Source: Anastrepha obliqua
Taxonomy: Eukaryota; Arthropoda; Insecta; Diptera; Tephritidae
Length of the DNA stretch: 64,000 nt
Direction: 5' to 3'
Assembly (NCBI RefSeq): GCF_027943255.1
Contig: NC_072893.1
Span: 6,448,001-6,512,000, forward strand
The translations under genes and the position numbers were made by a program. This document shows, piece after piece, positions 10,748 to 23,160 of this stretch (positions are counted from its first letter, which is position 1; each line of letters starts with the position of its first letter). The notes under the pieces were generated by a model. That model did not search any database and was not told the DNA's origin. It saw only the letters and a program-made list of their open reading frames with translations.

Positions 10748-13700
10748 TATAAGATCAAGAAAAAATATTAAATTCATTTTTAGCAACTCGAACTTCTACT
10801 TGGTTGGTTCCACTTCCTTGCATTAGAATTAAATGGGCTATAAAACGGCGCAGCAGAGAAAAAATTTTAAATTCTGAGTAAAAAAAGGTGTGAGATCGTG
10901 TTTAAAATTTTATGTATGTTTTTTTTTTTTTGAATGTTTGAAACGTAAAAATATGTTGAAAATATTGGTGCCTCAACGCTGTACTAAGCACTTTAGACAC
11001 CCAATTATCAATTGCGGGCGCGCTCGGCAAAGTCCTTATTGCGAGAAATAATCAAAAGAGATTTAAGCAGCTCATCATGAGTCCATAAGAGAAGACTGAT
11101 TCAATAACTCATATTGTTTCTGCGACCAATGCCGGGAAGCTTTCACACTCCTTCTTTTCGAAAGCGGTGCCATAGCGAGAAGAAAAAGTGGACAAAATCG
11201 GTCAGAAGAAAGGCACATACACTCAGTGAGCTCACTGAGACTCGACAAACACATCCTGTACTAGAGGCAGATTGGAGATACCTAAAATATTCTTAGTGAA
11301 GACTATACAGAAAAGAATTTTTTGGAATTAATTACAAAAAATTAATAAAATTTCCCTTGGCAGGAAAATACAGACAGATAACTGCGTTTCAAATGTATTT
11401 TATTTAAAGATGGAAAACAATTTTATACATTTACGGGGTTAAATACGTCCAGAATTTTCAAAACATCAATGTTTTTTTACAGATTATTATTCTTTATAGT
11501 TTTAGTCGTATTTCTGTGGCAGTCGATTGTAAAAATTCCCCATAGATACAAAGTTTTGGTAGAAAATGTAACTGCCCGACGGGAGTTTGATGTGCATAGG
11601 TAGCTGCTTAGGGCGCGCAACCTCGAGCAAAGTGCACTTGAAAGTTTAAACTAGTTTTTCTCGAAACTACTTTTTCCGGCACGGTCTGCATGATAACTCG
11701 TACAGTTTCTAATATTTTTTGATGCGGTTTCTTTTAAATATTCGAAAGTGTTTTCTCTATAGTCTGTCTAGCAGGATTTTTGATATTTTTATTAAAAAAT
11801 TTTATAAACATAATTAAAGTGTGACATTTATGACATAAAACGCATATTTTTTTTTTAAAATGCCGTAAATTGCAAAATTTTTCCGGCTCGACAGACTATA
11901 ACTACAACTTCATTTTACAAAAATTGTTGGCATTTTTGGCACTGCTGGGCGTATGTAACCGCTTATAAAGTCATGCACGTAAGTTATCTTTGTCCCTCAT
12001 TTTTGATTTGAGCCGTGGCGCTGTTGACTGTCCAGAGAGAGGATTTTTTTTAATATTCCGGCCACAGCTTTTTGTAGTTCGGAGTTCTTCTATGTGGGTG
12101 CCTCAAAATCTCTTTATGCTCCTATTACTAAAGCCTTAATATTTAATATTAATAAAAAGTCAAAATTTGTTGAGAGGAATTTCTCATTTTTAAAAGATCG
12201 TCTATTGAAATTTTTGAATATTGAACCATCTATGAACCATAAAATATGTCCATAAAATATGAACCATAAAATATGTCTACTTAGCATATAAGAATCTATT
12301 AGATTCACTGGTTTAATAAATAAATTCGATTCTTTTCAATTTTTTTAGTAAAAAACAAAATTTAACAAATTCAGCACTTTTCTATCAATGCAAATTGAAA
12401 ACGAATTTCATGAGAAAGTAAATAAAGGTCTCAGCAACTTAAAACAAATTTTCGTTATTTTGTTTTTATTTAAGCCACACCACCTCAAAGTATTGGCGCC
12501 AGCGGCAACGTTTGCCTTACCTGTTACACTCACTTAGAAGCGTATCCAAAAATCGCTAAAATTTAGCTCATCGAATGGCTGTTGTGGTGCGGTTGCGAGC
12601 TTATTGAAAAGTTTGCTAGTTTCTAATTAGTTCCAACACCATTGGCGGCATAAAGTGCTTAAACTACTATGCAGCAGCTACATTAACTTCGCCAACTGTA
12701 AAAGTTAATTCGCTTGAAATTTGCCAACTTCTGCACTTATGTGTGTGTGGATGAGTGTATGTATGTATGTATGCAGGTTAGTGCACAAAACAGACTCTCA
12801 GGTGAAATGCATACATTTGTTTGTGTTTGCGGTAGTATCACTGCTCTTTGTAGCTGCTACTCATTCACTACGGTAAATCAAACGCTCCTCTCACTACAAC
12901 AGGAGTAGTCCACACTTAATTACCGATGAGTGTTGTAAAATAGCAACAATTACACTACTTGGATTGAACACTCACAATCCACTAATATAATCCACTATTT
13001 ATTGTGTACTAAACAAAATCTGACAAAATTCTGCTATCCAGCGTCTCACTCTTTCGTCTCAGTTTAGCGTTTCTGCTGCTGCGTAATTATAAAATATTTA
13101 TTGTTGTACGCACTCGTTTCGTGCGATTGTTGCATTTCCTACTGCTGGGTGTATTTTTGTTGCCATTTCAGTAGGGTACTATTTCAACTTCCAAGTGTCA
13201 GAGTAAAAGCTAATTTGTGGTTTCACTATGAACATTAGTTCTGTTATACGATTTTCTTGTTGTTGGTCACAAACCGCATCGAGTTCAGGAAAATTAGTAC
13301 GAAGTGTGGTAAACAAATATGTTTTTGTACGATTGTACTCGCTATGCACAAATACTGTGCTTGGTTGTATGTATAAAAATGCACATTTGAAAGTGGTTAC
13401 AGTGTTGCCAAAGGATAACATGGGTAGTATTTCTATGGGAAGCCGTTAGTGGCATTTGGGTTTCAATTATCTTGTAAGTAAACTGGTTTCACATTACAAC
13501 TCAAATGAGTATAATAAGCATCAAATAATTTTACAAATAATTGGGTTGTCTAAAAAGTTCGTTAACATATTTAAGGAAAGCGAAATTTTATTTTATATAT
13601 ATTTTTTATTTCAGTAAACCAAATATATACATACACACCGTTTAAAATGATTATCTTCTGCCACTTTACGGATAGAAAAAAATTTCAATCAATACTGAAC

Positions 13701-13884
13701 TGCCGAGTTTTCTGAGTAAAACATTGCTACAAATGCATTTTGCGAGCCTCCATTGAATTCACTGAATTCATCCACGAGCAGTGGATTTCATAGTATGCAG
13801 ACAGGGGAGTCCCTTGAAATTTCAAATTTGAAAAAGGCGAGCCAAGAAGAAATAAACGGAAGTAAACACTATTCATGAAGCCTT
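10748..13884. other. Intergenic, minor repeats only
   Basis: No supported gene. Small features are an inverted pair TATAGTCTGTC / GACAGACTATA at 11758-11768 and 11890-11900; a short imperfect tandem repeat of an ATGAACCATAAAATATGTCC-like unit at 12232-12278; a TATG microsatellite near 12755-12775; and TTGGGTTGTCTAAAAAGTTC at 13541-13560, which resembles a lone mariner inverted end. Confidence 0.45.
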
Positions 13885-14640
13885 AAAATGGTTAAAGATA
13901 AACAGAATATCATCAACAGATATCTGCATTCTATCAGTCAGCCAAGCTGCCCGAGGGTCCTGGATGCATTCCAAACCGCCAATCTCTTAATGAGATGGCC
14001 AAACAATATCGTATTATCTTCGGCTGAGTTCCAGGCCACAGAGATATTCCAGGGAACTGTAGGGCTGACCAACTTGCAAGAGAAAGTATCTGTATGCAAC
14101 TTGTAAGCTTTTTGTTATGGGCGCTCTATTCAATTCTGTAAATCAAAGATGGATTAGTACGAATACCTGTGAAATTGTAAGGCAAACATGACCAAGGCTA
14201 AATCTACGTGTGTCCAAGAGTATTGTAAAATTGAGTAGACTTCAAATTAGGACCTTACTAGGGACCCTCACAGGGCATTGTCTCATAGGAAATCATGCAT
14301 GGAGATTAGGCGTTTTCATGCATGATTTCTGTCGTAGCTGCAGGAATGAGGAGGAGTTGGAAACAATTCAATACCTGTTTTGCACATGCTCGGCTCTAGG
14401 CAGAAGCTGGAAGCGATATTTAGGGTCCTACTTCTTAATGAATATAGACAATCTATACACTTTAGGTATCAACAACCTTTTACGCTTTGTCAAAAGCTGT
14501 CGATGGTTCAATATGGAAGGGGAAATGTAGCCCAGCCCCTGCGGCTCACAATGGATCCATTTCGTGGTCTAAGTGGCATCGCTGTCTCGATGTGCAATGC
14601 GGCTGCCAAACCTAACCTAGCCTATCATCTGTCCAGTCGG
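13885..14640 (+). pseudogene. LINE RNase H and C-terminal tail fragment
   Basis: Plus-strand 3' end of an RNase H-bearing non-LTR retrotransposon (I/R1-like group by motif style). Around 14030, one frame reads VPGHRDIPGNCRADQLARES, the RNase H C-terminal block with its aspartate. From 14210 the 106-aa frame carries LSRLQIRTLLGTLTGHC and then a zinc-knuckle-like CRSCRNEEELETIQYLFCTC. The 3' untranslated end finishes in AACCTAACCTAGCC near 14620, the same pentameric tail type as the LINE at 33.98-34.5 kb. Frameshifts separate the blocks. Confidence 0.75.
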
Positions 14641-16100
14641 CAGCAGCTCATAACACAATTCCCTTCCTATGACACAATTACAGAACTTTCCACCGTTCAA
14701 GAAGCTTCAGCTTGCCGCGTTCACCTTCTTGTTGGTACATTCTGGTACCTTCTATGTGCTCAATTTTCCATAAAAATTTCAATTTCAATAGCTTTAAAAA
14801 GGCTCGATTTTGTTCCGTTTCTTTCATTTGGTAGTCGGAAATACGGCTTATTAAATTTTTTTAGTGCTAATTCACGTGACTCCGACACATTGAGGTTCTT
14901 TTGGCAACCAGATTTTTCTTGATAAAAATGCTTATAAATTTCATATTCGAACTTACCTCCAGGTATATTTTATAACTTTAAGCACAACATGCGTGAACCG
15001 ATTTCAAACTAGTCGCAAACCAGTTCCTTTTTGACCTCAATTACTAATCATCCAACTAATCATGCTTATTCCTCCATTTAAATAACTTTTTTCCAAAATA
15101 AAAAAATATGATTTTGGGTGATCGACATCTTTATTTGACCTATACGCGCTCCATAGCTTGTCTGTTTGTATACTGCAGCTCACAAGTGTCAAATATTTTT
15201 CAAATATTTGCAAAAAGTATAAATCTTCCGATAGAGTGATTCATTGTGTGCCACCTTGTACATTGCCAACTTTTGTCGCAGCAAAATTTCCTTCTGCGAT
15301 TTGTGCCCTAAATTATTTACATTTCTATCTGCTATTTTCATATCTACGCACTCAATTAAGGAATGCCAACTATTTAATATGCCAATTGCAGTTTTTATCG
15401 ATATCCACATCAATAATTTCGCTCACTTCATAAATACTTGCATTTTACCGTCAGTCCTCAAATCCATCAAACTGAATGTGTGCGCGCATTTCATAAATTT
15501 GACAATCGATGTGACGTGCGGTTTAATTCGTAATTCATGCGCGTAATTTGCGTTGCAGCCACATTGTTGCAACCGCTGCGTGTAGCGGATTGTTTCTGTT
15601 TTTTATTGCTGCAATTTGGTAGTAAATTAAAACGCATGGTTCAGTAAAGAAAAATGACCAAATGCATTTCACGGCTGGATAAAGAGAATATTTTCATGCA
15701 AACAGAATTATTATTTGCGCTTGAAAATTAAATGAAGTGAGGTGCTACAATTTATTGTGAATGATGCGATACAAAATTCACCAAGCGACCAACTTTTAGT
15801 GTAAAATGGCAAATTAATGTGCAGCCAAAGAAATTGAACAACAGTAATAATGTGGAAGATATATGATTTTTCAGCACATAGGTGTATGTGTGTGCACGCA
15901 TACACACACACGAGGATGTGCATACTTAATTTGACCCTCATAAAATTATATAAATTTTTGATTGCATTCGCTACTGCTTATTAAGTTTGCTGTTTATTGC
16001 TTGCAGTTGCGGATTTGTATGTATTTTAAATTATTAAAAATATTATCCGAGTACCAGAATGACTTTCAATTTGCAAGTTTGCACAAGTAACAGAATAATA
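14641..16100. other. Intergenic, no gene recognised
   Basis: No protein, tRNA or repeat recognised, apart from a weak similarity of 15128-15160 to 37206-37235 (both read as ATCTTTAT..TGACC..TACGCGCT). Short frames near 15158-15546 overlap on both strands and look random. Confidence 0.4.
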
Positions 16101-16540
16101 CAGGGTCCGGCGCACGAAGTGTAGCCAACTTCAGATCGCTCGCGCAGCGATGGGCGGGCATTAGCTGTATGTTAGTTGGCTATATGACAGTCCAGAGTAT
16201 TGTTTACAAGCGCGCGAAAGCATTTTGCCGAGAGTAAAAGCGAAAAAAATGGATGGAATGGACGTGATTGCATTATATTTGGCTAGAAAATCACAACCAA
16301 CGATTGTTCGTGAGCTCGAGCACCTTAAAGTAAATAAAGTTTTTGTTTATCAATGATGCGATAACTCGTTACAATGATACGGGTGGCAATAGCGAAACGT
16401 CATGGAGGTGGTCATCAAAAGACTGCAACGTCACGTGAAATGGTTCAAAAAGTGAAGAAGCGAACTGAACTGAAGAACTGAAAATATCTGACCGTAGCAT
16501 CCACTGCATGCTAAAAAATGATGTCAAAGTCAAGCCTTAT
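16101..16540 (+). pseudogene. Tc1/mariner-superfamily N-terminal fragment
   Basis: Begins after a TA with CAGGGTCCGGCGCACGAAGT, a plausible terminal repeat. It then encodes, with several frameshifts, MDGMDVIALYLARKSQ at 16249, RYNDTGG, HGGGHQKTATSREMVQKVKK and LKISDRSIHCMLKNDVKVKP. This is the paired-type DNA-binding domain of a Tc1/mariner-superfamily transposase. The reading stops at 16540 where a SINE is inserted. I see no continuation beyond the SINE, so the catalytic half is missing. Confidence 0.7.
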
Positions 16541-16797
16541 AATTGGCACGTGCACCCTTTTTGGGTGTTTGGCCCAGCTCCTTCTCCTATTTGTGGTGTG
16601 CGTCGTGATGTTGTTCCACAAATGGAGGGACCTACAGTTTCAAGCCGTCTCCGAACGGCAGATATTTTTATGAGGACCTTTTTCGTGGCAGAAATACACT
16701 CGGAAGTTTGCCATTGCCTTCCGAGGGGCGACCGCTATTAGAAAAATGTTTTTCTAAATTTTGGTGTTTCACCCATTCGGCTACGGCGGCCGGCCGT
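16541..16797 (-). mobile_element. SINE family 1, copy 3
   Basis: Minus-strand copy inserted at the end of a Tc1/mariner fragment. The tail side AATTGGCACGTGCACCCTTT is at 16541 and the head-side CATTCGGCTACGGCGGCCG at about 16775-16793. An internal deletion removes most of the promoter-proximal part: TTTGGTGTTTCACCCATTCG joins directly, with no B-box equivalent. Confidence 0.85.
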
Positions 16798-17345
16798 CTA
16801 AAAGATATGCAGGTAATTAAAATATGATCTCTAAAAAAATATTTTTTTCAAAGAAAATGAAAAAACTTGATAGCAATTAGTAAACTTTTCCTCACAACCC
16901 AGGTAAGCCATTAAAAAATCATTAAATGTTTGCATTATGCACCGATCAAAAAAGCCTAGCAGTGCCAGACAGTTGAATGATGGCTTGGACAATTGAAAAA
17001 TAATAGTCCAGCAGAAAAAAAATCAAAGTGCATTTACTAAAGTATTATACAAAAAAATAAAAAGTAAATCTTGTAAAATTTCAGTGTAGTGCCATGGGAA
17101 TGAATGGACAAGAGTTATTTGTTGCATTTTTTACCAGGATGAGCAGGGGCATAAAACGCACATGGAAGGTAATCTGCGAAATATTGGGCGGTAGGTAACA
17201 AATTAAAATAAATTTAAGCACTATAAAGAGTATTTCTGCCATGAAAAAGCCGTTCGCAAACACCATTTTGACATTCATCGATTTACCTTCTTCCGGTCTC
17301 CCATTGGGCTATTGACTATGACTGCTGAAAACAGAAAATTATACT
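16798..17345. other. No gene recognised
   Basis: AT-rich spacer between the SINE and the RTE-like LINE. A short frame on the minus strand (17081-17278) has no recognisable content. Confidence 0.4.
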
Positions 17346-18690
17346 CAAAGAACGCCATGAGCCTTGCACAAGCAAATACACAATCTTCTAAAAACCATTT
17401 GGGAAAATAATAAAATACCAAATGAATGGCTAACAAGTGTAATAGGGCCAATACATAAGAAGGGCAATAAGAATGAATGTCGACATTATCGAGGAATATC
17501 GCTATTGGACGTTGGTTACAAAGTGTTCACAAATATTGTGTACGAGGTTTCCTGGTAAACCAAATTATTGAAAAAATTTTCGAAAATAACATTGATATAT
17601 TTTACCTATTTATTGATTTTAAACAACCGTTTGATAGTCTAGACAGAAAGCAAATCAAACACTGTTTCCAAAAACTTGGCGTTCCGTTGAAACTGATTGA
17701 ACTGGTTCTTTGCACGTTGAAGAATACTATTAGCAAGGTGCTAGTACAAGACGAAATGTCTGATCGCTTCCAGGTCCTGTCTGGTGTTAAACAAGGAGAC
17801 GCACTGTCCGCTCTGATTTTCAACCTCAGTTGTAAAAGAAATTAACTTGTCCGGAACAATATTTGACAAAAATTTTCAAATATGTGCTTATGCTGACGAC
17901 ATTCTCATCATGGCAAAAAATAAAAACAAACTAATTCGCATATTCAAGCTGCTAGAAACAAAAGCAAAAATTATAGGACTGAATGTCAACGCCGAAAAAC
18001 CTAAGTTTATGCTTCGCTCAGCACGTAATATGGATGCCAACAATCTAGCCATAGATGATTTTGTTTTTGAAAGTGTAAATGAATTCAAATACTTAGGATT
18101 CGTTCTATCAGCGATTAAACACACATCAATTGCATTAGATGAAAGAATTAAATCTGCTAATAAGACGTACTATGCAAACATAAAATTGTTCAGATCAAAG
18201 GTTTTATCACGAATGCAGAAAATCAAGATGTATAAAACTTTGATACGTCCGGTTCTTACTTATGGTACTGAAATCTGTACACTGAAAGCTAATGATATAA
18301 ACCAGCTGTTGCGATTTGAAAAATCCATAATGAGAAAAATCTACGGTCCTATTCGGCTTGAAAATGGCACGTATCGAATCCGTTTTAAAGACGAAATTGA
18401 AAACCTTATTGGTGGTGAAAATGTAATACGTTTTATTAAAGCGCAACGGATTAGATGGAATGGCCACATCATAAGAATGCGCAACGCAAGAATCCAAAAA
18501 GGGTGTTTACTTTGCGTTTAATTGGAGGAAGAAAGGGAGGCCGACCAAGAAAGAGATGTCTTGATGACGGAGAAAAAGCGATGAACGTTCGTAATTGGAG
18601 AAATGAGGCAAGAGAGAGACTGAATTGGAGGAAAGAGACTGAATTGATGAAGCTATTGTTCACCACAGACTGTGAAGCTAAGAGACAGAG
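17346..18690 (+). pseudogene. RTE-like LINE reverse transcriptase, frameshifted
   Basis: Plus-strand non-LTR retrotransposon polymerase broken into at least four frames. In order: WENNKIPNEWLTSVIGPIHK and RHYRGISLL (fingers, 17400-17510); YLFIDFKQPFDSLDRKQIKH (catalytic motif A, D intact, about 17600); VKQGDALSALIFN (about 17790); AYADDILIMAK (motif C, YADD intact, about 17890); then a 224-aa thumb frame with FKYLGFVLSAIK, LIRPVLTYGTEI and IKAQRIRWNGHIIRM; finally RLIGGRKGGRPRKRCLDD and NVRNWRNEAR. The stretch between the fingers and motif A is deleted. No endonuclease domain is visible upstream. Clade assignment to RTE is by motif style. Its 3' end runs into a dispersed repeat. Confidence 0.85.
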
Positions 18691-18739
18691 AGAACGCCAT
18701 GTGAGCATCAGAGAGACTTCAGCCGCTATTACTGCCTCG

Positions 18740-19830
18740 CTGGTACGGCTTGTACCAAGAATGATAGAAACAAGATTGCGCCCATCAGAGCGTACGTGAC
18801 GTCACGTTTGCTGAGTTGTGCAGTATTGCCTACCATTTGCTATTCGCAATAAATTTAGTGCTTTTTTATACCGAAAATGCGACAATTTTTAAGTTTGGTG
18901 TTTGTTTCTTTTTGTTTTTAATTTAAGGCTAGCGAAACTTTAGGTTAAAAAAAACTGTATTATTATACAAAAGAAGTTTAAAAAAGGCCACTCTGAGAAG
19001 ATTTTAGTGCTAATGAAAATTTTTTTACTCCTATAAAATTTGATAATTTGAAAGTGCAAATTTAATTTTTGGCTCCATTTAAGGCTATGCAAAAATATTA
19101 AATGGCCCTCTCTCAACTCTTCTTAAGATTGAAAACCTTTTTACACATTTTAAAAAGCCTTTGAATTTATTGAATGCGAATTAAAACCATAGAGGTGTAA
19201 TCGTTTCTTCCGGTCATCAATCCTTAGTGAGGCATAGATTATCAAGAGGTGTATTCATAGTAAAAATAAACAACAAAATACCAGAAAATACTAAAGAAAC
19301 CATACTGACATTTTTACAAAAAGAGTACCTTATCTAGTCACATAACTTCAAATATAGCAAAAAAGTTGTTCCCTTAACAAAAGAGTCTCGCTTAAAAAAA
19401 ACCTCATAAATTAAATTGTACATAAGCATGACACATTTATTTAAAAAAACGCACATTTTAAAGACAATTTGTCACGCATACAAAGTTCTTTAAGTGATTC
19501 AATAAAAATTTGTTGGGTTATTTTCTTTGAATGGGCATTTCAATGCGTTTTTATATCCAAAGCTAGGCAACACTGCAGTAGCGAGAGAGAGATTTGACTG
19601 CCGAAAGCAGAAGGACACCAACAACACCTGCACTCGCGGGCAATGCCACCAGATGTTAAAAAAAAGTAAAGCTAAATAAAACTGAGTGAATTATTTAAAT
19701 AATTATTAAAAAATGTATATTTTACCAAACGATAAACATGACATTTAAATTAGAACAACTAGAAAAATGTCATGAAGAAAGAACTAAAACTCCGAGACAC
19801 AAAATAATAAAAATAACAAAAAAAAAATGC
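18740..19830 (+). repeat. Dispersed non-coding repeat B, copy 1
   Basis: Aligns over its length, in inverted orientation, with 48620-50105. Shared blocks include AAGATTGCG..CATCAGAG, TGCAGTRTTGCC, TTTTTATACC.AAAATGCG, AGTTTGGTRTTTGTTTCTTT, GAGGTGTATTCATAGTAAAA-like text and ACGCATACAAAGTTCTTTA..GGCAACACTGCAGT. A 14-bp perfect palindrome ACGTGACGTCACGT (a CRE-like core) lies at 18794-18807. The blocks TGCAGTATTGCC (left) and GGCAACACTGCAGT (right, about 19567) are inverted relative to each other. It is AT-rich with no coding frame, probably a non-autonomous transposon; the outer ends are not precisely defined. Confidence 0.7.
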
Positions 19831-20039
19831 TAAATCAAGTTACGAAAATGGTAATCTGGCCATACTGGAGCTAAAATCACGTAACTAGTTGTCAAATTCG
19901 CTGAGCGCAAAGTAACGGGACCACGATGGGCGCCATCTCATTATTCTTTGCATCATGGGCTTGTACGGGTGCGATGTTTTAAAAATAAGAGCTGTGTACT
20001 CCGCAAATGCTGAGATTTAAAAAAAACGGCATCGCGTTA

Positions 20040-20200
20040 TTGTCCATATTTCTCTAACTTGGATCAAAATATTGGCGAAGGCGTCATTACCGGTGAAGAG
20101 ACATGGGTTGCTTACACTGATGATCAGATGAGCTAAACCCAAAAAATCACAAAAAAGTCGATGCAAAACTCTTTAATTTTGGTGGTGGTTAACTTCTGTC
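20040..20200 (+). pseudogene. Short mariner transposase fragment
   Basis: Plus strand reads LDQNIGEGVITGEETWVAYT around 20060-20130, matching the region around the first catalytic residue of mariner transposases (usually TGDETW; here TGEETW). Nothing else of the element is recognisable, and a stop follows shortly. Confidence 0.55.
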
Positions 20201-21147
20201 CTCTCTGATATGCTTCCGCTGAGCCAAACGTAAGCTAACAAATATTATAGAAGAGTATTTATCGCAGGAGAGCATAATTGTGGAGAAGCACTCGTTTATT
20301 CACTCGTTCATTCAACTCAAATTGCGTATTCTCCTTAAATGCCCCAACTAGCTTTCTCCTGTCCCATAGCAAAAATAGCACATTACTCTCTGGACTAATG
20401 AATTAAGTAATAAATAAGACAGAAATATAGAAAACATGCATTGTTGTATGCAACGTAGCACCAACCAATGTGCGATCAATATTTCTCAGAAATATAAGCA
20501 ACTACAATTGGGAAAAAATCTAGGCAGCAATTTTTTTTAATTAGCCTACGTGGCCCAATGGTGCAAGCGCATATTGCACGCCAAATTGCATCCCCATGCG
20601 TGTGACCCAATTCCGGCAACTCGCCAGAGGAGCTGCATAATGGAAGCAATTTTTTTCATTCGACGACGCTTGGTTTAATAACTGCATATTTGTGCCGGTT
20701 TTCATATATTTTTTTGCGGTTTTTCTCATTCTTTTGTTTTTATTTTTGTTTTTTATTTTGTTTGTTTTGCTTTGCGTGCAACATTAGAACACTAATCAAG
20801 CACATTGCACGATGCACAAAAGCCTGCGTGCCACGGCGTACTTTGCGCGCCACAATTTTTCATAATTATCGCTATTTTCAGCGCAACAACACAAAAATGC
20901 TTTTGTTTCACATTATTCCTGTGCGGCTTCCTGTGTGTGTTCCTGTATGGCGCACAATCGACTCCATTAGGGATCGTTCGTTTAGGTTGCGGTAATTTTT
21001 GCTACCCGCCTCTAGTTTGCATTGCGGAGAACAGATATTTGGGTTTTTAATTAGCAAAATGCACGATGGAACTTGTTTAGGGAAAAAATATGTAATAAAG
21101 AAATTACGTGGAAAAAAATTTTATATGGTATATGTACTTAGATAGAC
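20201..21147. other. Intergenic, no gene recognised
   Basis: AT-rich, with a poly-T/TTTTG tract near 20705-20765. Overlapping short frames at 20690-21050 are low-complexity and show no known domain. Confidence 0.4.
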
Positions 21148-22010
21148 AAGGTGGCGCACAATTAGTCACCCATTTTGTTTTGGAATGACATTTTAACTTT
21201 GAGTGGTTAAAATCTTTATTTCGATCTAAGATACACCTTCCATTAGTGCAGTTGGGTCGAGATTGATGAGGTACTTTGTTCTGTTTTCAATAATCTAGAT
21301 CCTACCTGTTTAAATTCCTTGCAAGTAAGCTCCGTAGGCCGTAGGTCATTGTTGGCCTGCGCGATATAGACCGACCTGTTCCAGAGTTTGTTTGAGGATA
21401 AAGGTGTTCGAGCGTTGGTAGAGATATAGTTACGTTGTATTCAAACTTTAGACGCGTCTTTTTCAAAACCCTATTTTTCGAATTGGCGTGCACGATAACT
21501 CGAAAAGTTATTGACCGATCCCCCTCAAATTTTGCACACATCTTTTTTATGATATTATTTTCTATGTGAATTTACAAATTTTCGAAAAATTTTCGAAAAA
21601 ATAATTTTTTCGAAGCAAAAATAATAGGAAAATTCGCCCCAAAATTCTTCTTTTTTTTTTGAAGAATTTTATTCCGCGATTTTTTTTCATTTTTGTTTAA
21701 TTCATATAGAAATTATGACATTAATAAACAAAAAATGTTTGGTTTTTTGTATTCAAGTCACTGATGCCCGCCGATTGAGAAGCCCCGCTGAGACCTTCCT
21801 GGAAGAATTGAGTGTACATCCGCCATTTTAAATTATTAAAATAAAAAAAAAATTACATTATTTTAATGTATAAATAAACTGTATGCCAATTTTGAAAAAA
21901 ATATATTGACTTCTTTATTTTAAATAATTTTAATGAAAATCAGGGAAAATATGGCCGTTTACATGTATCTGTCCCCTTAAAGTGAAATTGTCTCAGATAT
22001 GCACCACCTT
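21148..22010. mobile_element. Possible non-autonomous element with short inverted ends
   Basis: AAGGTGGCGCA at 21148-21158 is mirrored by TGCACCACCTT at 22000-22010 (one mismatch), enclosing about 860 bp of AT-rich non-coding sequence with poly-T runs and a TGCACGATAACTCG block. No obvious target duplication and no second copy is visible here, so this is a candidate only. Confidence 0.35.
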
Positions 22011-22470
22011 ATAATACAGATATTGGCCACGATAGCCCTTTCCACCTAGTTTTTCTTAGTGATGGTAGAGCTTGTAGCCCATTATAGCTGTATCAGCATC
22101 CTCAGTGGAACCTAGCAGGTGGGTGGTTATGAGTTAGACCTTCATTTTCCTGTAATACTAAGTTCTTTCGCCATTTGAACTCTGAATGTTAACCAAAATG
22201 GTCTTATCTTTCAAGACCTCAGCGAAGAGAAAAACTAGCGCTCAATAAATGTGTTTTATTTTCGAAAAAAAAAAAATATCATGGTTTTGAAGAAAAATTT
22301 AAAATTCAGAACATATTGATTATTTCTGATCGAAATATAACAACTCATGAATATGATACAACAAAAATATGATACAACTCACTAAATGTTTGTATTATTT
22401 GAGCGATTAACTAAAATCGCCGCTTTGCCAAATGGGGTGGGGCATGACTACCATTCGGTAGTGTTCGGGT
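22011..22470. other. No gene recognised
   Basis: No coding frame. A decayed SINE head may be present at about 22440-22475 (GCATGACTACCATTCGG followed by GTTCGGGTTTGAA), but it is too short to call. Confidence 0.35.
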
Positions 22471-22479
22471 TTGAAATTT

Positions 22480-23160
22480 ATGCATTTTTAATTATTTAAT
22501 TATAATTATTGCGGAATACAGCAATAGATTTTAAGAGTTGATTGCGGTCATGCGCAGAGAAAAGCTTAGCAACAATAGGGTAATTGTTGCTGCTTTTTTA
22601 CCCACTGCATCACGCAAAGGCGGAAGTTTGTGTTGAGCTGCACCGCAAAGCTTAGCGAAAAATGCTGGCAAACCCTCATCAGCTGCTGGAGAGATCCCAT
22701 TAATAACTACACATGCTGAAACTGCACTGCTTGTAAAGGCACTGAGCTGAGCCTAAGCAAGGGTAAGTTCCCTGCGAAGAGTCAAAAGGTCAAAATATCA
22801 GTGGATTTGCTCTCAACAGCAATCACTCATTTCTCAAAATCCGTTATCCGTTGTCGAGATGACTCCAGCTCGGGCGGCCCTTTCACTTCAAACACGAAAT
22901 GCAAAGTTGAAAAAATGTATAATCTATTTGTGGTGTGCACCTAATTGATTTCTACCGTCAGCTTTAAATTTGCCGCTCGAAAATCTTCTGCATCACCCTC
23001 TTTTCAGATGTAACCATTACCGCAGTCAATTGTTGGATAATTGAGTCTCTCCACTCTTCCATTTTTGTTTTTCTTGTTTTCTCTCCAAGATACCTGATGC
23101 AGACGTGAGAAGAGTTTTCAGGGGTATGCAGGCTTTCTTGTTGCATTTTTCTCGTCGATG
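22480..23160 (-). pseudogene. LINE ORF1 (gag-like) remnant
   Basis: The minus strand from 23146 reads MEEWRDSIIQQLTAVMVTSE then KRVMQKIFERQI. This is similar to the segment IIEELTTVIKSSGERVMQKI of the ORF1-like fragment at 40445-41020, so both come from related LINE first frames. Further along the minus strand are ISPAADEGLPAFFAKLCGAA and KLPPLRDAVGKKAATITLLL in broken frames. Frameshifts, stops and the embedded 104-bp block at 22852-22955 make it non-functional. Confidence 0.55.
22852..22955. repeat. 104-bp block, identical to 27487-27590
   Basis: From TGTCGAGATGACTCC to CTAATTGATTTCTAC, every base matches the block at 27487-27590 in the same orientation, while sequence on both sides differs. 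Its right part (CTATTTGTGGTGTGC) is the same as a SINE family 1 segment. Confidence 0.85.

Noticed and set aside
13541..13560. Left end of another mariner
   Set aside because: A TTGGGTTGTCTAAAAAG-like end is visible, but no partner end or transposase can be read nearby; kept only as a note.
14380..14922. 180-residue plus-strand open frame
   Set aside because: Overlaps the LINE C-terminal tail in another frame; the recognisable protein is in the 14210-14530 frame.
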